A DNA stretch of 46,109 nt from assembly GCF_004348725.1 (NCBI RefSeq), contig NZ_SMKR01000038.1, forward strand, positions 1 to 46,109. The letters are read 5' to 3'. Both the position numbers and the translations under genes were made by a program. Every line of letters begins with the position of its first letter. The first letter of the stretch is position 1. Origin of the DNA: Kribbella turkmenica (GTDB taxonomy: Bacteria; Actinomycetota; Actinomycetes; Propionibacteriales; Kribbellaceae). The notes under the pieces were generated by a model, which worked only from the letters and a program-made list of their open reading frames with translations, searched no databases and was not told where the DNA came from. Below are positions 1 through 8,713 of the stretch, piece after piece.

Positions 1-137
1 CGCTCGCGCCGGCGCTCCAGCAGTTCCAGCCGGCGGGCGCCGTACTCCCGGTGCAACCGCTCGATCAGCCCGAGCGCCCGCTCGGTCAGGATCTCGTCGT
101 ACCGGTCCTGCCGTGCACCGATGACCTCGACTGCCAC
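1..137 (-). CDS. aceB: Malate synthase A, N-terminal fragment (runs off the window)
   Basis: Only the first 45 or so residues are inside the window. The GTG start at 137 is preceded by AAGGAG at 145-150 and lies 4 bp after the stop of the upstream glycosidase gene, so it looks co-transcribed with the sugar locus. The N-terminus has the pattern RYDEILTERAL, then LHREYGARRLELLERR, which matches by eye the start of actinobacterial malate synthase A (pattern RYxEILTxxAL...LHR...RRxELLxRR). That enzyme condenses glyoxylate and acetyl-CoA to malate in the glyoxylate cycle. The catalytic part is outside the window, so the call rests on this short match and on recall of the family. Confidence 0.72.
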   Translation of the reverse strand, partial: MAVEVIGARQDRYDEILTERALGLIERLHREYGARRLELLERRRE

Positions 138-141
138 GAAC

Positions 142-2187
142 TCACTCCTTCGTCTTCACGACCACGACCTCGTGGTCGGTGATCCGGTCTACCCCGACCG
201 TAATCCAGCCGTCCTGCTGGTTCACCTCCGCGTCCACCCCGGCCACCAGCAACCGCGCCCGGCTGCCGGTCCCCCGGACCCGGATCGTGAACGGACCGGC
301 CGGCGTGAACTCCGCCAGCCGGCCGCGCCACGCACCGCCCTGGTCGAGGTTGACCAGGTGCAGGATCAGCGTCTCTTCCTGCCGGTACAGGTGACAGTCG
401 AGTACGCCGGCACCCTCGACGCGCAGCGGGATGCCGTCGTGCCGGACCAGGTTGGCGAGCAGCCGGCCGTGGTCCGGATGGTGGTACTGCGCGTACAGCC
501 GGTCGAGGTCCGCCGCCAGGTACGCCGTCCGCTCACCGAGCACGAGCACCGGCGTGTCGCTGCGCGGCTCGGCCATCCACGACAACTCGGGCGGATAGAT
601 CGGAAACGGCGGGACGTAGGTCAGGGCGGCCTTCCCGGTGGTCTCGACCAGCTCCAACCGCCCGCCGAACGGCAGTACGTCGGTGTCGTCGAAGCCGTCC
701 GCGATCGACCGGTCCTCGATCCGCAGGTACGTGTGCGCGTCGTACGTCTCCCAGTCGACCTTCCCCGCCTCGAGCCGCTTGCCCTGGTGGTGGACGCCGA
801 GCAGGCCGGCGAGCGCGAAGTCGTCGCGCCGATCGCCCCACTCGTCGTACAGGCTCGACTCGCCGGTCACGACGAGCCGTCCGCCGCCCTCGACGTACGC
901 CGTCAACTCGTCGCACTGCGCGTCGGTGAGAACACCGACGTTCGGCACGACCAGTACGGCGAACCGGGAGTCGACCTCGTGGGTCGGCAGGTAGGGGATC
1001 CGCGCCCGGACCAGCGCGTCCACCCAGCCGCGGTACGGCAACTGGCTGGTCGTCTCCGGGGTGTCCCTGCCGTGGAAGTCCACACTGCGCTGGCTCCAGA
1101 GCAGTCCGACCGTCGCGACCGGCTCGCGGTTGATCAGGTAGTCCTGATGTTCGGCGTGCCAGCTGAACAGCGGCTCCGCCGTTGCGTACTGCCGCCGGTC
1201 CTCGTGCACCGAGCCGATGTGGTGCCACCACGGCTGGATGCCCCCGGCGAACCCCTCCGCCGCCCACATCCGCGCCTCCGGCCCGGGTTTGCTCCCGAGC
1301 CGGAAGGTCGGCGTCCCGGCGTCGTACATCGCGGTGCTCTCCGGGATTAGCGTGTCCCAGCCGAGCAGTCCGTGCAGCCGCTTGCCGCTGTCCGCGTTGG
1401 CCTGGAAACCGGAGTCGTCGTGCCGCCACTGCGAGTCGAGCAGGAAGATCGGCGCTCGCCGGCAGATCTCCACGTCGTCCCGCAACCGCTTGCTCTGCGC
1501 AACGACCTCACCACCGTTCATGCCGATCCACAGGCAGTCCGGACCGCCGGTCCGCCGGGTCACCTCGTTGTTCAGGTCCCAGACCGCGAGTCGCCGCTGG
1601 TAGCTCCACCGGATCCACTGCCGGTACGCCGGATCCTCCCAGTCGACCCGCACCGGCAGGTCGGCGCCGAACCCGTCCCGGCAGTTCAGGCAGTAGCAGA
1701 TCTGGTCCCGGCCGAGCCCGCTCCAGCTGTTGTCGGTGATGCCGTCCGGCGCGGACCGCTCGACGATCTCCTCGAGCACTCCGGTGAGGAAGTCCCGGTA
1801 GTACGGGCCGGTGACGCAGGCGACGTAGAGCCGGCCGGCCCGGTACGGGTTGCCGTCGGCATCGATCGCGAACCAGTCCGGGTGCGCGTCGTACAGCGGC
1901 TGGTGGGCCCGGTTGGAGTCCATCCGGGCCAGCACCGTCAGACCGTCCGCCCGGGCCGCCTCGACGATCTCGCCGTACAGGTCGCGATCGCCGAGGAACT
2001 CGGCCCGGTGGTGCAACTCGAACATGCTCGGGTAGTACGCGACGATCCCGCCCGCGTTGACGATCACGCCCTGGACGCGGGTACGACGCCAGTGCTCGCG
2101 CCACCAGTCGGCGTCGTACCGGGCCGGGTCCTTCTCCGTCAGGTTCGTCTGCCCCCACCGGAGGGTGCGCCGGTACCAAGGTGTCAC
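142..2187 (-). CDS. Putative glycoside hydrolase, GHL6-like with beta-galactosidase-trimerisation-like domain
   Basis: A 681-residue protein without signal peptide, so probably cytoplasmic. Residues 1-340 look like the TIM barrel of the 'hypothetical glycosyl hydrolase 6' group, with an acidic DGITDNSW stretch at about 148-155 and a cysteine pair CYCLNC at 164-169. Residues 355-445 resemble the class I glutamine-amidotransferase-like trimerisation domain of GH42 beta-galactosidases (VGLLWSQRS, then VLVVPNVGVLTD, YVEGGGRLVVTGE). The C-terminus is a beta-sandwich-like region. The GTG start at 2187 overlaps the stop of the preceding gene (GTGA). It is the fifth gene of the binding protein-permease-permease-hydrolase-hydrolase operon, so it probably cuts an imported oligosaccharide or glycoside. 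Catalytic residues and substrate cannot be assigned from sequence alone. Confidence 0.8.
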   Translation of the reverse strand: MTPWYRRTLRWGQTNLTEKDPARYDADWWREHWRRTRVQGVIVNAGGIVAYYPSMFELHHRAEFLGDRDLYGEIVEAARADGLTVLARMDSNRAHQPLYDAHPDWFAIDADGNPYRAGRLYVACVTGPYYRDFLTGVLEEIVERSAPDGITDNSWSGLGRDQICYCLNCRDGFGADLPVRVDWEDPAYRQWIRWSYQRRLAVWDLNNEVTRRTGGPDCLWIGMNGGEVVAQSKRLRDDVEICRRAPIFLLDSQWRHDDSGFQANADSGKRLHGLLGWDTLIPESTAMYDAGTPTFRLGSKPGPEARMWAAEGFAGGIQPWWHHIGSVHEDRRQYATAEPLFSWHAEHQDYLINREPVATVGLLWSQRSVDFHGRDTPETTSQLPYRGWVDALVRARIPYLPTHEVDSRFAVLVVPNVGVLTDAQCDELTAYVEGGGRLVVTGESSLYDEWGDRRDDFALAGLLGVHHQGKRLEAGKVDWETYDAHTYLRIEDRSIADGFDDTDVLPFGGRLELVETTGKAALTYVPPFPIYPPELSWMAEPRSDTPVLVLGERTAYLAADLDRLYAQYHHPDHGRLLANLVRHDGIPLRVEGAGVLDCHLYRQEETLILHLVNLDQGGAWRGRLAEFTPAGPFTIRVRGTGSRARLLVAGVDAEVNQQDGWITVGVDRITDHEVVVVKTKE

Positions 2188-3644
2188 GGCAGACTCCGGA
2201 CCGCGTCACCCGCGCCGGACAGGTTCTCCAGCAGCATCTCGGAGTACTTGCGGCTGAGTACGACACCCTCCGCACCGCCCTCGAATGCGGCCAGTGTCGC
2301 GTCCCGCACGGACTCGCGGGTGCACGCGGTGAGCTCGCCCTCGTTGTCGTCCCAGTTGATCTTCGTGCCGAGGTCGCGCGGCTTCTCCAGCCGTTCCTTC
2401 GGCACGCCGACCGGGATGTCGATGTCGATGCCCGGGTAGATCCTGCTCTGTCCACCGACGCCGGCGACGGCCCGTGCGGTCTCCCGGCGGACGTAGTCGG
2501 CGGTGAAGCCCGACTGCGGCAGCTTCGCGTAGTCGCCCTCGTCGAGCTGCAGCAGCTTCATCATCAACGGGTAGACGTCGTCCGGGTCCGCGTCGGCGAA
2601 CAGCGCTCCGCAGATGCTCTTCACCCAGGTGAAGAACCGCGGTCCGGCACAGTTGTTGTAGATGACGACCTTGATGAAGTCGGAGAACTTCGCCATCTCG
2701 GTGTAGTCCTGGTCCGCCCGGTAGAACGGGCTGAACGAGATGTTGTGGTAGACGTGCCAGCCGACCTGCGCCTCGGACGAGATCGCCTTGGCGACACCGT
2801 AGATGTCGCGGTACAGCTGCCGCTGGCTCTCGGTCCACAGCGTCTGCCAGGCGAGCACCTCGGGGAAGGTCAGCAGGATCCGCCAGAAGGTGACGAACGC
2901 GCCGTCGACCGGGCGCTCGCCCGCACCGATCCGCTGATTCCACTCGACCAGCTCGCGATAGCCCTGCATCGCGCGCGCGACGTCGATCCCGCGATCGCGG
3001 CCCACCTGCCGGCAGTGCGGGCAGAAGCAGCCGATCTCGGCCACGTCGACCGTGCCCTGCATCAGCATGTTCAGCGGGCCCGGCCGCTCCGAGCACCAGG
3101 CGAGCCCGTCCAGCTCGTAGCTCTGCAGGTAGTCCTCGACGAAGCCGAGGTGCCAGTTGCGGTAGTCCGGGTTGTTGAAGCACGGCCGGCGACCCGGCCG
3201 GCCCCACGCGTCCACCTCGAGCACCTTGACGAAGTTCGGGTAGGTCCGCAGCTGCCGGGCACCGCCGCTCTCCTCCATCCAGGCGAACGACTTCATCCCG
3301 CGCTGCCGCGCCTTCGGCACCACCTCGGCGAGCAGGTCCAGTTCCGGGTGCTCTGGTGCCCGCCCGGCCGCGCCGAGCACGGTGTTCCCGTAGTACTGCG
3401 GGTGCGGCGTGGCGTAGTTGCCGCCGACCCAGCCGAGGTCGTACTCCGCGGCGCCGTGGTCCGGGATCGGGTACCCGGGGATCTGCCGCCCGCCGGTGCC
3501 CCGGGTCCAGGTCGGCGTGGCCAGGAACAGCGCGTTCACCGCGCCACGGTCGGCCAGGATGTCCAGTGTCTGGTCGACGCCCTCGTCGACGAACGAAACC
3601 GCTCCGATCTGCATGGCAACGAGCCTGTCCGGCACGGTGCTCAC
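2184..3644 (-). CDS. Putative TIM-barrel glycosidase, uncharacterised family
   Basis: A 486-residue cytoplasmic protein. The GTG start at 3644 overlaps the stop of the upstream permease gene (GTGA), giving the N-terminus VSTVPDRLV. It has barrel-like features: a lysine-containing strand around 117-124 (MKSFAWME), DGLAWCSERPGPL at about 179-191, and a cysteine cluster CFCPHC at 206-211 that parallels CYCLNC in the next gene. The tail (SRKYSEM) is typical of hypothetical glycosyl hydrolase-like proteins. Both hydrolases are therefore probably remote relatives acting on the same substrate. No EC number can be supported. An isomerase or lyase on a barrel fold is an alternative. Confidence 0.72.
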   Translation of the reverse strand: MSTVPDRLVAMQIGAVSFVDEGVDQTLDILADRGAVNALFLATPTWTRGTGGRQIPGYPIPDHGAAEYDLGWVGGNYATPHPQYYGNTVLGAAGRAPEHPELDLLAEVVPKARQRGMKSFAWMEESGGARQLRTYPNFVKVLEVDAWGRPGRRPCFNNPDYRNWHLGFVEDYLQSYELDGLAWCSERPGPLNMLMQGTVDVAEIGCFCPHCRQVGRDRGIDVARAMQGYRELVEWNQRIGAGERPVDGAFVTFWRILLTFPEVLAWQTLWTESQRQLYRDIYGVAKAISSEAQVGWHVYHNISFSPFYRADQDYTEMAKFSDFIKVVIYNNCAGPRFFTWVKSICGALFADADPDDVYPLMMKLLQLDEGDYAKLPQSGFTADYVRRETARAVAGVGGQSRIYPGIDIDIPVGVPKERLEKPRDLGTKINWDDNEGELTACTRESVRDATLAAFEGGAEGVVLSRKYSEMLLENLSGAGDAVRSLP

Positions 3645-4456
3645 CCCTTCATTCCTGTCATCGTGATGCCCTGGATGAAATAGCGCTGTGCAAAGAGGAA
3701 GACGGCGATGACGGGGACCACCGAGACGGTCGCCCCGCACATCAGCAGACTGATCTGGGTGAAGTACTCGCCCTGGAACTGGGCCAGCGCCACCGGCAGC
3801 GTCTGCAGGTTCTCGGAGTTGATGTAGATCAGCGGACCGAACAGGTCGTTCCACGACTCGAGGAAGGTGAAGACACCGATCGCGGCCAGCGCCGGCTTGG
3901 TCTGGGGCAGCATGATCCGCCGGTAGATGCCGAACGTGGACGCCCCGTCGATCTTGCCCGCGTCCTCGAGCTCCTGCGGGATGGTCAGGAACGACTGCCG
4001 CATCAGGAACGTCGCGAACACCGGCGTGAGCACCTTCGGCACCCACAGCGGGTACTGCGTGTCCACCCAGCCCATCTGCCGGAACACGATGTACTGCGGG
4101 ATCAGGTAGGCGATCCCCGGGATGATCGACGTCGCCAGCAGCACCATGAACGCGAGGTCCCGGCCGGCGAACCGCAGCCGCGCGAACGCGTACCCGGCCA
4201 TCGACGCGACGGCCAGGACGCCGACCACGTTCAGCCCGGCCAGTTTCACGCTGTTCCAGAGGAACACCGGGATCAGCTCGAAGATCTGCCGGTAGTTGTC
4301 CCACTGCGCGTCCTTCGGCAGGAACTGCGGCGGCACCGACAGCACCTTCGCCTCCGGCCGCAACGACGCGCTGATCATCCAGACCAGCGGCGCCAGGAAG
4401 ACCACCGCGAACAGCGACATCACCACGTACTGCGAGGTCCTGCTCATCAGTCTCAC
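3641..4456 (-). CDS. Carbohydrate ABC transporter permease, MalG type (CUT1)
   Basis: Inner-membrane subunit of about 271 residues with six predicted transmembrane segments. The cytoplasmic EAA loop is visible as QELEDAGKIDGAS followed by IYRRIMLPQTKPAL, the site that docks the ATPase. It ends FIQGITMTGMKG, a common ending of MalG-type subunits. The GTG at 4456 overlaps the stop of the partner permease (GTGA); an in-frame ATG at 4447 is the alternative start. No ATP-binding subunit is encoded nearby, so it probably uses a shared MsiK-like ATPase, as is usual in actinomycetes (inference). Confidence 0.93.
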   Translation of the reverse strand: MRLMSRTSQYVVMSLFAVVFLAPLVWMISASLRPEAKVLSVPPQFLPKDAQWDNYRQIFELIPVFLWNSVKLAGLNVVGVLAVASMAGYAFARLRFAGRDLAFMVLLATSIIPGIAYLIPQYIVFRQMGWVDTQYPLWVPKVLTPVFATFLMRQSFLTIPQELEDAGKIDGASTFGIYRRIMLPQTKPALAAIGVFTFLESWNDLFGPLIYINSENLQTLPVALAQFQGEYFTQISLLMCGATVSVVPVIAVFLFAQRYFIQGITMTGMKG

Positions 4457-5400
4457 GAGTAGAACACCCACCTCTTCTGGAGCTTCCACTGCAGGAACGT
4501 GACGGCCGCGATCACCGCGAAGAGGATCCACGCCATCGCCGAGGCGTAGCCGACCTTCCCGAAGCTGAACGCGTTCTGGTAGATGTTGAAGATGTAGACG
4601 CTGGTGGCGTGACCGGGACCGCCCTTGGTCATCACGTAGATCAGGCCGAACACCTGGAACGACGTGATGAACTGTGTGATCAGCAGGAACAGGAAGTGCG
4701 GTGTGAGCAACGGCAGTGTGATGAACCGCAGCCGCTGGACCGCCCCGGCCCCGTCGAGCTTCGCGGACTCGAAGTACTCGGTGGGAAGGCCCTGGAGGCC
4801 CGCGAGCAGGATGATCATCGGGTAGCCGATGCCCTGCCAGACGCTGACCATGACGACTGCCGGCATCGCCCAGGCCGAGCTCGACAGCCACTGCGGCCCG
4901 GTGATGCCGACCTGGCTCAGCAGCCCGTTGACCACGCCGTTGTCCGGCTGGAAGAACCAGAACCAGACGAACCCGATCGCGACCACGTTCGTCACGTACG
5001 GCGCGAAGTACGCCGTCCGGAAGAACGCGACCCCGCGGATCGGCCGGGCGCACAGCAGTGCCAGCACCAGGCCGATCCCGATCGTCAGCGGGATGCTCGC
5101 CAGCGTGAAGTAGATGGTGTTCTTGAACGTCTGCAGGAACAGCGGGTCTTCGCCGAACAGGTCGGTGAAGTTCCTGATCCCGACGAACTTCGGCGCCGAG
5201 ATGCCGTTCCAGTCGGTCAGCGAGGCGCCGATCGAGACCAGGATCGGGACGAACTGGAAGGCCACCACACCGACCACGATCGGACTGATGAACAGCCAGC
5301 CGACCAGGTTCTGCCGGCGCCGGGCCCGTCGTGCCTCGGCGGCGTGGTTCGGTACCGCGGCCTCCACCACCGGCGCCCTGGTTGGTGTTGTCGTTGCCAT
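4453..5400 (-). CDS. Carbohydrate ABC transporter permease, MalF type (CUT1)
   Basis: Membrane subunit of about 315 residues. It has a short basic N-terminus (EARRARRRQNL), six predicted transmembrane helices and an EAA loop (TEYFESAKLDGAGAVQRL, then ITLPLLTP). Three in-frame starts are possible: GTG 5409, ATG 5406 and ATG 5400. I chose ATG 5400 because AAGGGG lies 8 nt upstream of it, whereas 5406 overlaps the binding-protein stop (TGATG) with only 2 nt to that purine run. The partner is the MalG-type gene that follows with a 4-bp overlap. Confidence 0.92.
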   Translation of the reverse strand: MATTTPTRAPVVEAAVPNHAAEARRARRRQNLVGWLFISPIVVGVVAFQFVPILVSIGASLTDWNGISAPKFVGIRNFTDLFGEDPLFLQTFKNTIYFTLASIPLTIGIGLVLALLCARPIRGVAFFRTAYFAPYVTNVVAIGFVWFWFFQPDNGVVNGLLSQVGITGPQWLSSSAWAMPAVVMVSVWQGIGYPMIILLAGLQGLPTEYFESAKLDGAGAVQRLRFITLPLLTPHFLFLLITQFITSFQVFGLIYVMTKGGPGHATSVYIFNIYQNAFSFGKVGYASAMAWILFAVIAAVTFLQWKLQKRWVFYS

Positions 5401-5405
5401 CGACA

Positions 5406-6710
5406 TCACCCCTTCAAGGCGTTCTCCACCTGTGGCTTGATCTGGTTGAGGACGTCGCCGACCGGCTTCTCGCAGTTGTAGGCCTGGTCGAGCGCGGGCC
5501 GGTACAGCTCCCGGGCACCGAGGGTGTTCTTGGTCTGGTTGGTCGCGGTCAGGTGCTCCGCGGCCTCACCGAACAGCCCGATGTGCTCGGGCATCTGCCC
5601 GTTCGGTGCCAGCTGGGCGGCGACCTTCTTGTTGATCGGGGTGAACGCGCCGCCCTGCAGGAGGATCTTGCCGCCCTCCTCGCCGGCCAGGAACTTCAGC
5701 AACTCCCACGCCTGGTCCGGGTTCTTGGCCGCCTTCGGGATGCAGAACACGATCACGCTGGCCTCGGTCTTCTGCTGGAGGTCGGCCGGCGGCGGCGCGA
5801 CGTCCCAGGTGAAGTCCTTGATCGTGGTGCGCAGGTACGGCACGGTGCCGAAGGTCGCGTACATCATCGCGATCTTGCCCTGCGCGAACATCTGGTTCTG
5901 CACGTTGTCCTGCTGCAGCGCCGACCACGGCGGCTGCACCTTGTCCTTGCAGGTCAGGTCGGTCGCCCACTGCAGGGCCTCGACCTCCTTGGCGCCGGAC
6001 AGCGTGAACTGGTTGCCGTCGGTGGAGTAGATGCCGGTCTCGCTGCCGTGGTTGACCGTGAACGTCTGCTCGTACCCGGTGTCCAGGTAGACGAGGGCGC
6101 CGTACTGCTTCTTGGCCGGGTCGGTCAGCTTCTTCGCCCGCTCGGCGAAGTCCGCCCAGCTCCAGCCGTCCGGCGACCAGGTCGTCGGCGGCAGCGGGAC
6201 GCCGGCCTGCTTGAACAGGTCGACGTTGTAGAAGATCAGCCGCGGTTCGTAACCGAGCACCCAGGCGGTGTGCGCACCGTCCGGCTGCTTCGGGAACTCG
6301 TACGCCTCCTTGGCGAACGCGGCCGTGTCCAGACCGTCCTTGTCGATGTAAGGCTTCAGGTCGAGCAACGCCTCCTGCTCGGAGAAGCCGCGGACGAAGT
6401 CGTCGTTGATCCGCATCACGTCCGGCGGGCTGCCGCCGGCGAGCAGTGTGCGCATCTTGGTGTCGTACTCCTGCGTGACCGCGGGCTGCACGGTGACCGA
6501 CGTACCGGACGACTTCTCGTACGCCTGGATCGCCTGCTCGAGCGGAGTGCCCTTCACCTGCTGCCAGTTGAGGAAGGTCAGACCCTTCCCGTCGCCGCCA
6601 CCGCCTGCGTTGCCGTTGCCGCCACAGCCGGCCAGCATGCCGCCGGCCGCGAGTCCCGTCAGTCCGGCGAGAAACCTGCGGCGGCTCAGGTTGGAGTGGT
6701 TTGTCTGCAC
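5406..6710 (-). CDS. Sugar-binding lipoprotein of ABC transporter (family 1 solute-binding protein)
   Basis: A 434-residue extracellular substrate-binding protein. The N-terminus has a twin-arginine-type signal (SRRRFLAG) and a lipobox LAGC near residue 29, followed by a Gly/Asn-rich linker, so it should be exported folded and lipid-anchored. The mature part follows the family 1 fold, with KGLTFLNWQQ at the start and MYATFGTVP and AWELLKFLAGEE in the second half. The GTG start at 6710 has GGAG 7 nt upstream. It is the first gene of the minus-strand sugar operon and is divergent from the LacI gene, with a promoter and repeated operator in between. Substrate is unknown. Confidence 0.93.
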   Translation of the reverse strand: MQTNHSNLSRRRFLAGLTGLAAGGMLAGCGGNGNAGGGGDGKGLTFLNWQQVKGTPLEQAIQAYEKSSGTSVTVQPAVTQEYDTKMRTLLAGGSPPDVMRINDDFVRGFSEQEALLDLKPYIDKDGLDTAAFAKEAYEFPKQPDGAHTAWVLGYEPRLIFYNVDLFKQAGVPLPPTTWSPDGWSWADFAERAKKLTDPAKKQYGALVYLDTGYEQTFTVNHGSETGIYSTDGNQFTLSGAKEVEALQWATDLTCKDKVQPPWSALQQDNVQNQMFAQGKIAMMYATFGTVPYLRTTIKDFTWDVAPPPADLQQKTEASVIVFCIPKAAKNPDQAWELLKFLAGEEGGKILLQGGAFTPINKKVAAQLAPNGQMPEHIGLFGEAAEHLTATNQTKNTLGARELYRPALDQAYNCEKPVGDVLNQIKPQVENALKG

Positions 6711-6736
6711 CGGAATCTCCCATCCGCGAGGGATGA

Positions 6737-6761
6737 ATACGTATACAGTGGATACGTATAC
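6737..6761. promoter_or_regulatory. Tandem operator, two ATACGTATAC copies
   Basis: ATACGTATAC occurs at 6737-6746 and again at 6752-6761, 15 bp apart. Each copy contains the 8-bp palindrome ATACGTAT. The pair covers the -10 box and probable transcription start of the divergent minus-strand operon. The nearest regulator is the LacI-family gene at 6846, so this is the probable LacI binding site (inference). The 15-bp spacing would put two units on partly different faces of the helix. Confidence 0.6.
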
Positions 6762-6783
6762 ACAGCTCCGTGGGCGTGGTCAA
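6755..6783 (-). promoter_or_regulatory. Promoter of the first sugar operon
   Basis: On the minus strand TTGACC (6783-6778) and TATACG (6760-6755) are separated by exactly 17 bp, a good sigma-70-type promoter. The -10 box lies inside one of the two ATACGTATAC repeats, so a repressor bound there would block transcription of the binding-protein operon. Confidence 0.6.
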
Positions 6784-6845
6784 CGGCGAACGGCGACACT
6801 CTTCAGTAGGGTTTCGGACTCGGAGCACGAGGGAGGGGGCGGATC

Positions 6846-7859
6846 ATGACGCGACCACCGACGAGCCGTGATCTGGCACGCCTGGCGGGGGTCTCACAGG
6901 CCACGGTCTCGCGGGTGCTGACCAACAACCCGAAGGTGAACCCGGAGACCCGGGCCCGGGTCCTGCGGGTGCTCGAGGAAGCGAACTACATACCGAACGC
7001 GCTCGCCCGGGCGATGAAGACCGGCCGGACCGACACCATCGGGGTCTTCATGACCCGCGTCACCAGCCCGTTCCACGCCGAACTGCTGGACGAGATCGGC
7101 CGGGTGCTGAGCGCGCTCGGCCTGCACATGATCCTGTGGAACATCGAGCACGACCCGGAAGAGTCGGTCGGCAAGATGATCCAGCAGCGCCTGGTCGACG
7201 GGTTCGTGCTCACCTCGGCGACCTACGACTCGTCCCTGCACACCATCGCGGTCGCCTCCGGTACGCCGACCGTCCTGCTGCACCGCGGCATCGACGGTCT
7301 CGACTGCGACCAGGTCGTCGGCGACAACTGGCAGGGCGCGTACGACGCCGGCCGCTACCTCGCCGAGGCCGGGCACACCGATATCGGCCTGGTCACCCTC
7401 GAGCACACCGGGAACACCTCCCGGGACCGCGACCTCGGCTTCCGGGCCGCGCTCGCCGACGCGGGAATCAGGATCAAGCCCCGGAACGTGCTCACCGTCG
7501 GAGTCCCGCACGCCGACGGCCACGCCGCCGCGCAGAAACTCCTGTCGGCGAAGAAGCCGCCGACCGCGATCTACACCGTCACCGACCTGCTGGCCTTCGG
7601 CATCCTCGACGGCGCCCGGGCGCTGGGCGTCCGGGTCCCCGGCGACCTCTGGGTGATCGGCTTCGACAACACCGACCTGGCCGCCTGGGAGTCCTTCGAC
7701 CTCACCTCGGTCGAGCAACCCGTCCACGCCATCGTCGAGACCGGCATCGACCTCCTCCGCCGACGCATCGAGAACCCCGACCGCCCGGCCGAGATCATCA
7801 CCCTCCCCTGCCCGCTGAAGATCCGGAAGTCCACCGCGAACACCCCGTGGCGGAGCTAG
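6846..7859 (+). CDS. LacI-family transcriptional regulator of the first sugar operon
   Basis: A 337-residue repressor. The N-terminal helix-turn-helix and hinge follow LacI family form: TSRDLARLAGVSQATVSRVLTN at residues 6-27, then ANYIPNALARAMKTGRT. The periplasmic-binding-like core follows (TIGVFMTRVTSPFHAELL, then IGFDNTDLAAWES, LTSVEQPVHAI). ATG 6846 is preceded by the purine-rich run GGGAGGGGGCGG. The gene is divergent from the binding-protein operon and shares the operator region 6737-6761. Its stop overlaps that of the convergent oxidoreductase gene in a CTAG. Confidence 0.95.
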   Translation: MTRPPTSRDLARLAGVSQATVSRVLTNNPKVNPETRARVLRVLEEANYIPNALARAMKTGRTDTIGVFMTRVTSPFHAELLDEIGRVLSALGLHMILWNIEHDPEESVGKMIQQRLVDGFVLTSATYDSSLHTIAVASGTPTVLLHRGIDGLDCDQVVGDNWQGAYDAGRYLAEAGHTDIGLVTLEHTGNTSRDRDLGFRAALADAGIRIKPRNVLTVGVPHADGHAAAQKLLSAKKPPTAIYTVTDLLAFGILDGARALGVRVPGDLWVIGFDNTDLAAWESFDLTSVEQPVHAIVETGIDLLRRRIENPDRPAEIITLPCPLKIRKSTANTPWRS

Positions 7860-8713
7860 CCGAGGCGCGGGAGGACGTCGCGGAGCACGGCGGCGTGGTC
7901 CTCGGGACGGTCGAGGCCCATCTTCATCGTGTTCACGGCCAGGTGGGTCGCACCGAGGTCGCGCCAGCCCTCCACGAACGCTTGCCATTCGGCTTCGGGT
8001 ACGGCTCCGAGCGTGAGGCGAGGTTCGATGCCGATCGTCGCCGGGTCGCGGCCGGCCTCGGCGGCGTACCTGCGGAGCTGGTCCACGCGCGCCTTCGCCT
8101 CGGCGTCCGGCGCGGTCTGCGGCATCCAGCCGTCGCCGATCCGGCCGGTACGACGGAGTACGGCGTCCGCGCCACCGCCGAACCAGATCGGGATCCGCCG
8201 GCCCGGCAGCGGGTTGAGGCCCGCCTCCTCGATCTGGTGGAACTTGCCGTCGTACGAGATGACCGGCTCGGCCCACAACCGGCGCAGTACGTCGACCTGC
8301 TCCTCCAGCAACGCACCCCGCTGCCGGAAGGGGACGCCGAGCGCCTGGTACTCGACCTGGTTCCACCCGATGCCGACGCCCAGCCGCAACCGCCCACCAC
8401 TCAGTACGTCGACCTCCGCGGCCTGCTTGGCGACCAACGCGGTCTGACGCTGTGGAAGCACCAGCACGCCGGTCACCAACTCGACCGACGCGGTGATCGC
8501 CGCGAGATACCCGAACAGCACGAAGACCTCGTGGAACAAGGACTTGTCGGTATATCCGCTCCACCCCGGCCGGTTCGCCGGGTCGGCGCCGAGTACGTGG
8601 TCGTACGCGTGGATGTGCGTGTACCCGGCGGCCTCGACGGTCGTCGCCCACTCCCGCACGGCGACCGGATCCGCACCGATCTCCAACTGCGGGAACACCG
8701 CGCCGATCCTCAT
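7856..8713 (-). CDS. LLM-class (luciferase-like) F420-dependent oxidoreductase
   Basis: A 285-residue TIM-barrel protein of the bacterial luciferase-like monooxygenase superfamily, in the branch usually annotated as TIGR03619/F420-dependent. Seen are MRIGAVFPQLEIG at the start, VTGVLVLPQRQ, then LSGGRLRLGVGIGWNQVEY, and IPIWFGGGADAVLRRTGRIGDGW split over the middle. The ATG overlaps the stop of the TetR gene (ATGA), so the two form one operon. It may act on the compound sensed by that regulator (inference). Cofactor F420 rather than FMN is likely from family membership but is not proven. Confidence 0.88.
   Translation of the reverse strand: MRIGAVFPQLEIGADPVAVREWATTVEAAGYTHIHAYDHVLGADPANRPGWSGYTDKSLFHEVFVLFGYLAAITASVELVTGVLVLPQRQTALVAKQAAEVDVLSGGRLRLGVGIGWNQVEYQALGVPFRQRGALLEEQVDVLRRLWAEPVISYDGKFHQIEEAGLNPLPGRRIPIWFGGGADAVLRRTGRIGDGWMPQTAPDAEAKARVDQLRRYAAEAGRDPATIGIEPRLTLGAVPEAEWQAFVEGWRDLGATHLAVNTMKMGLDRPEDHAAVLRDVLPRLG

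Noticed and set aside
121..3683. Long open frames on the plus strand opposite the two glycosidase genes (121-1350, 1372-2439, 2181-3683)
   Set aside because: They are antisense shadows caused by high GC; the products are Arg/Pro/Val-rich with no domain, while the minus-strand proteins have clear family motifs and overlapping starts.
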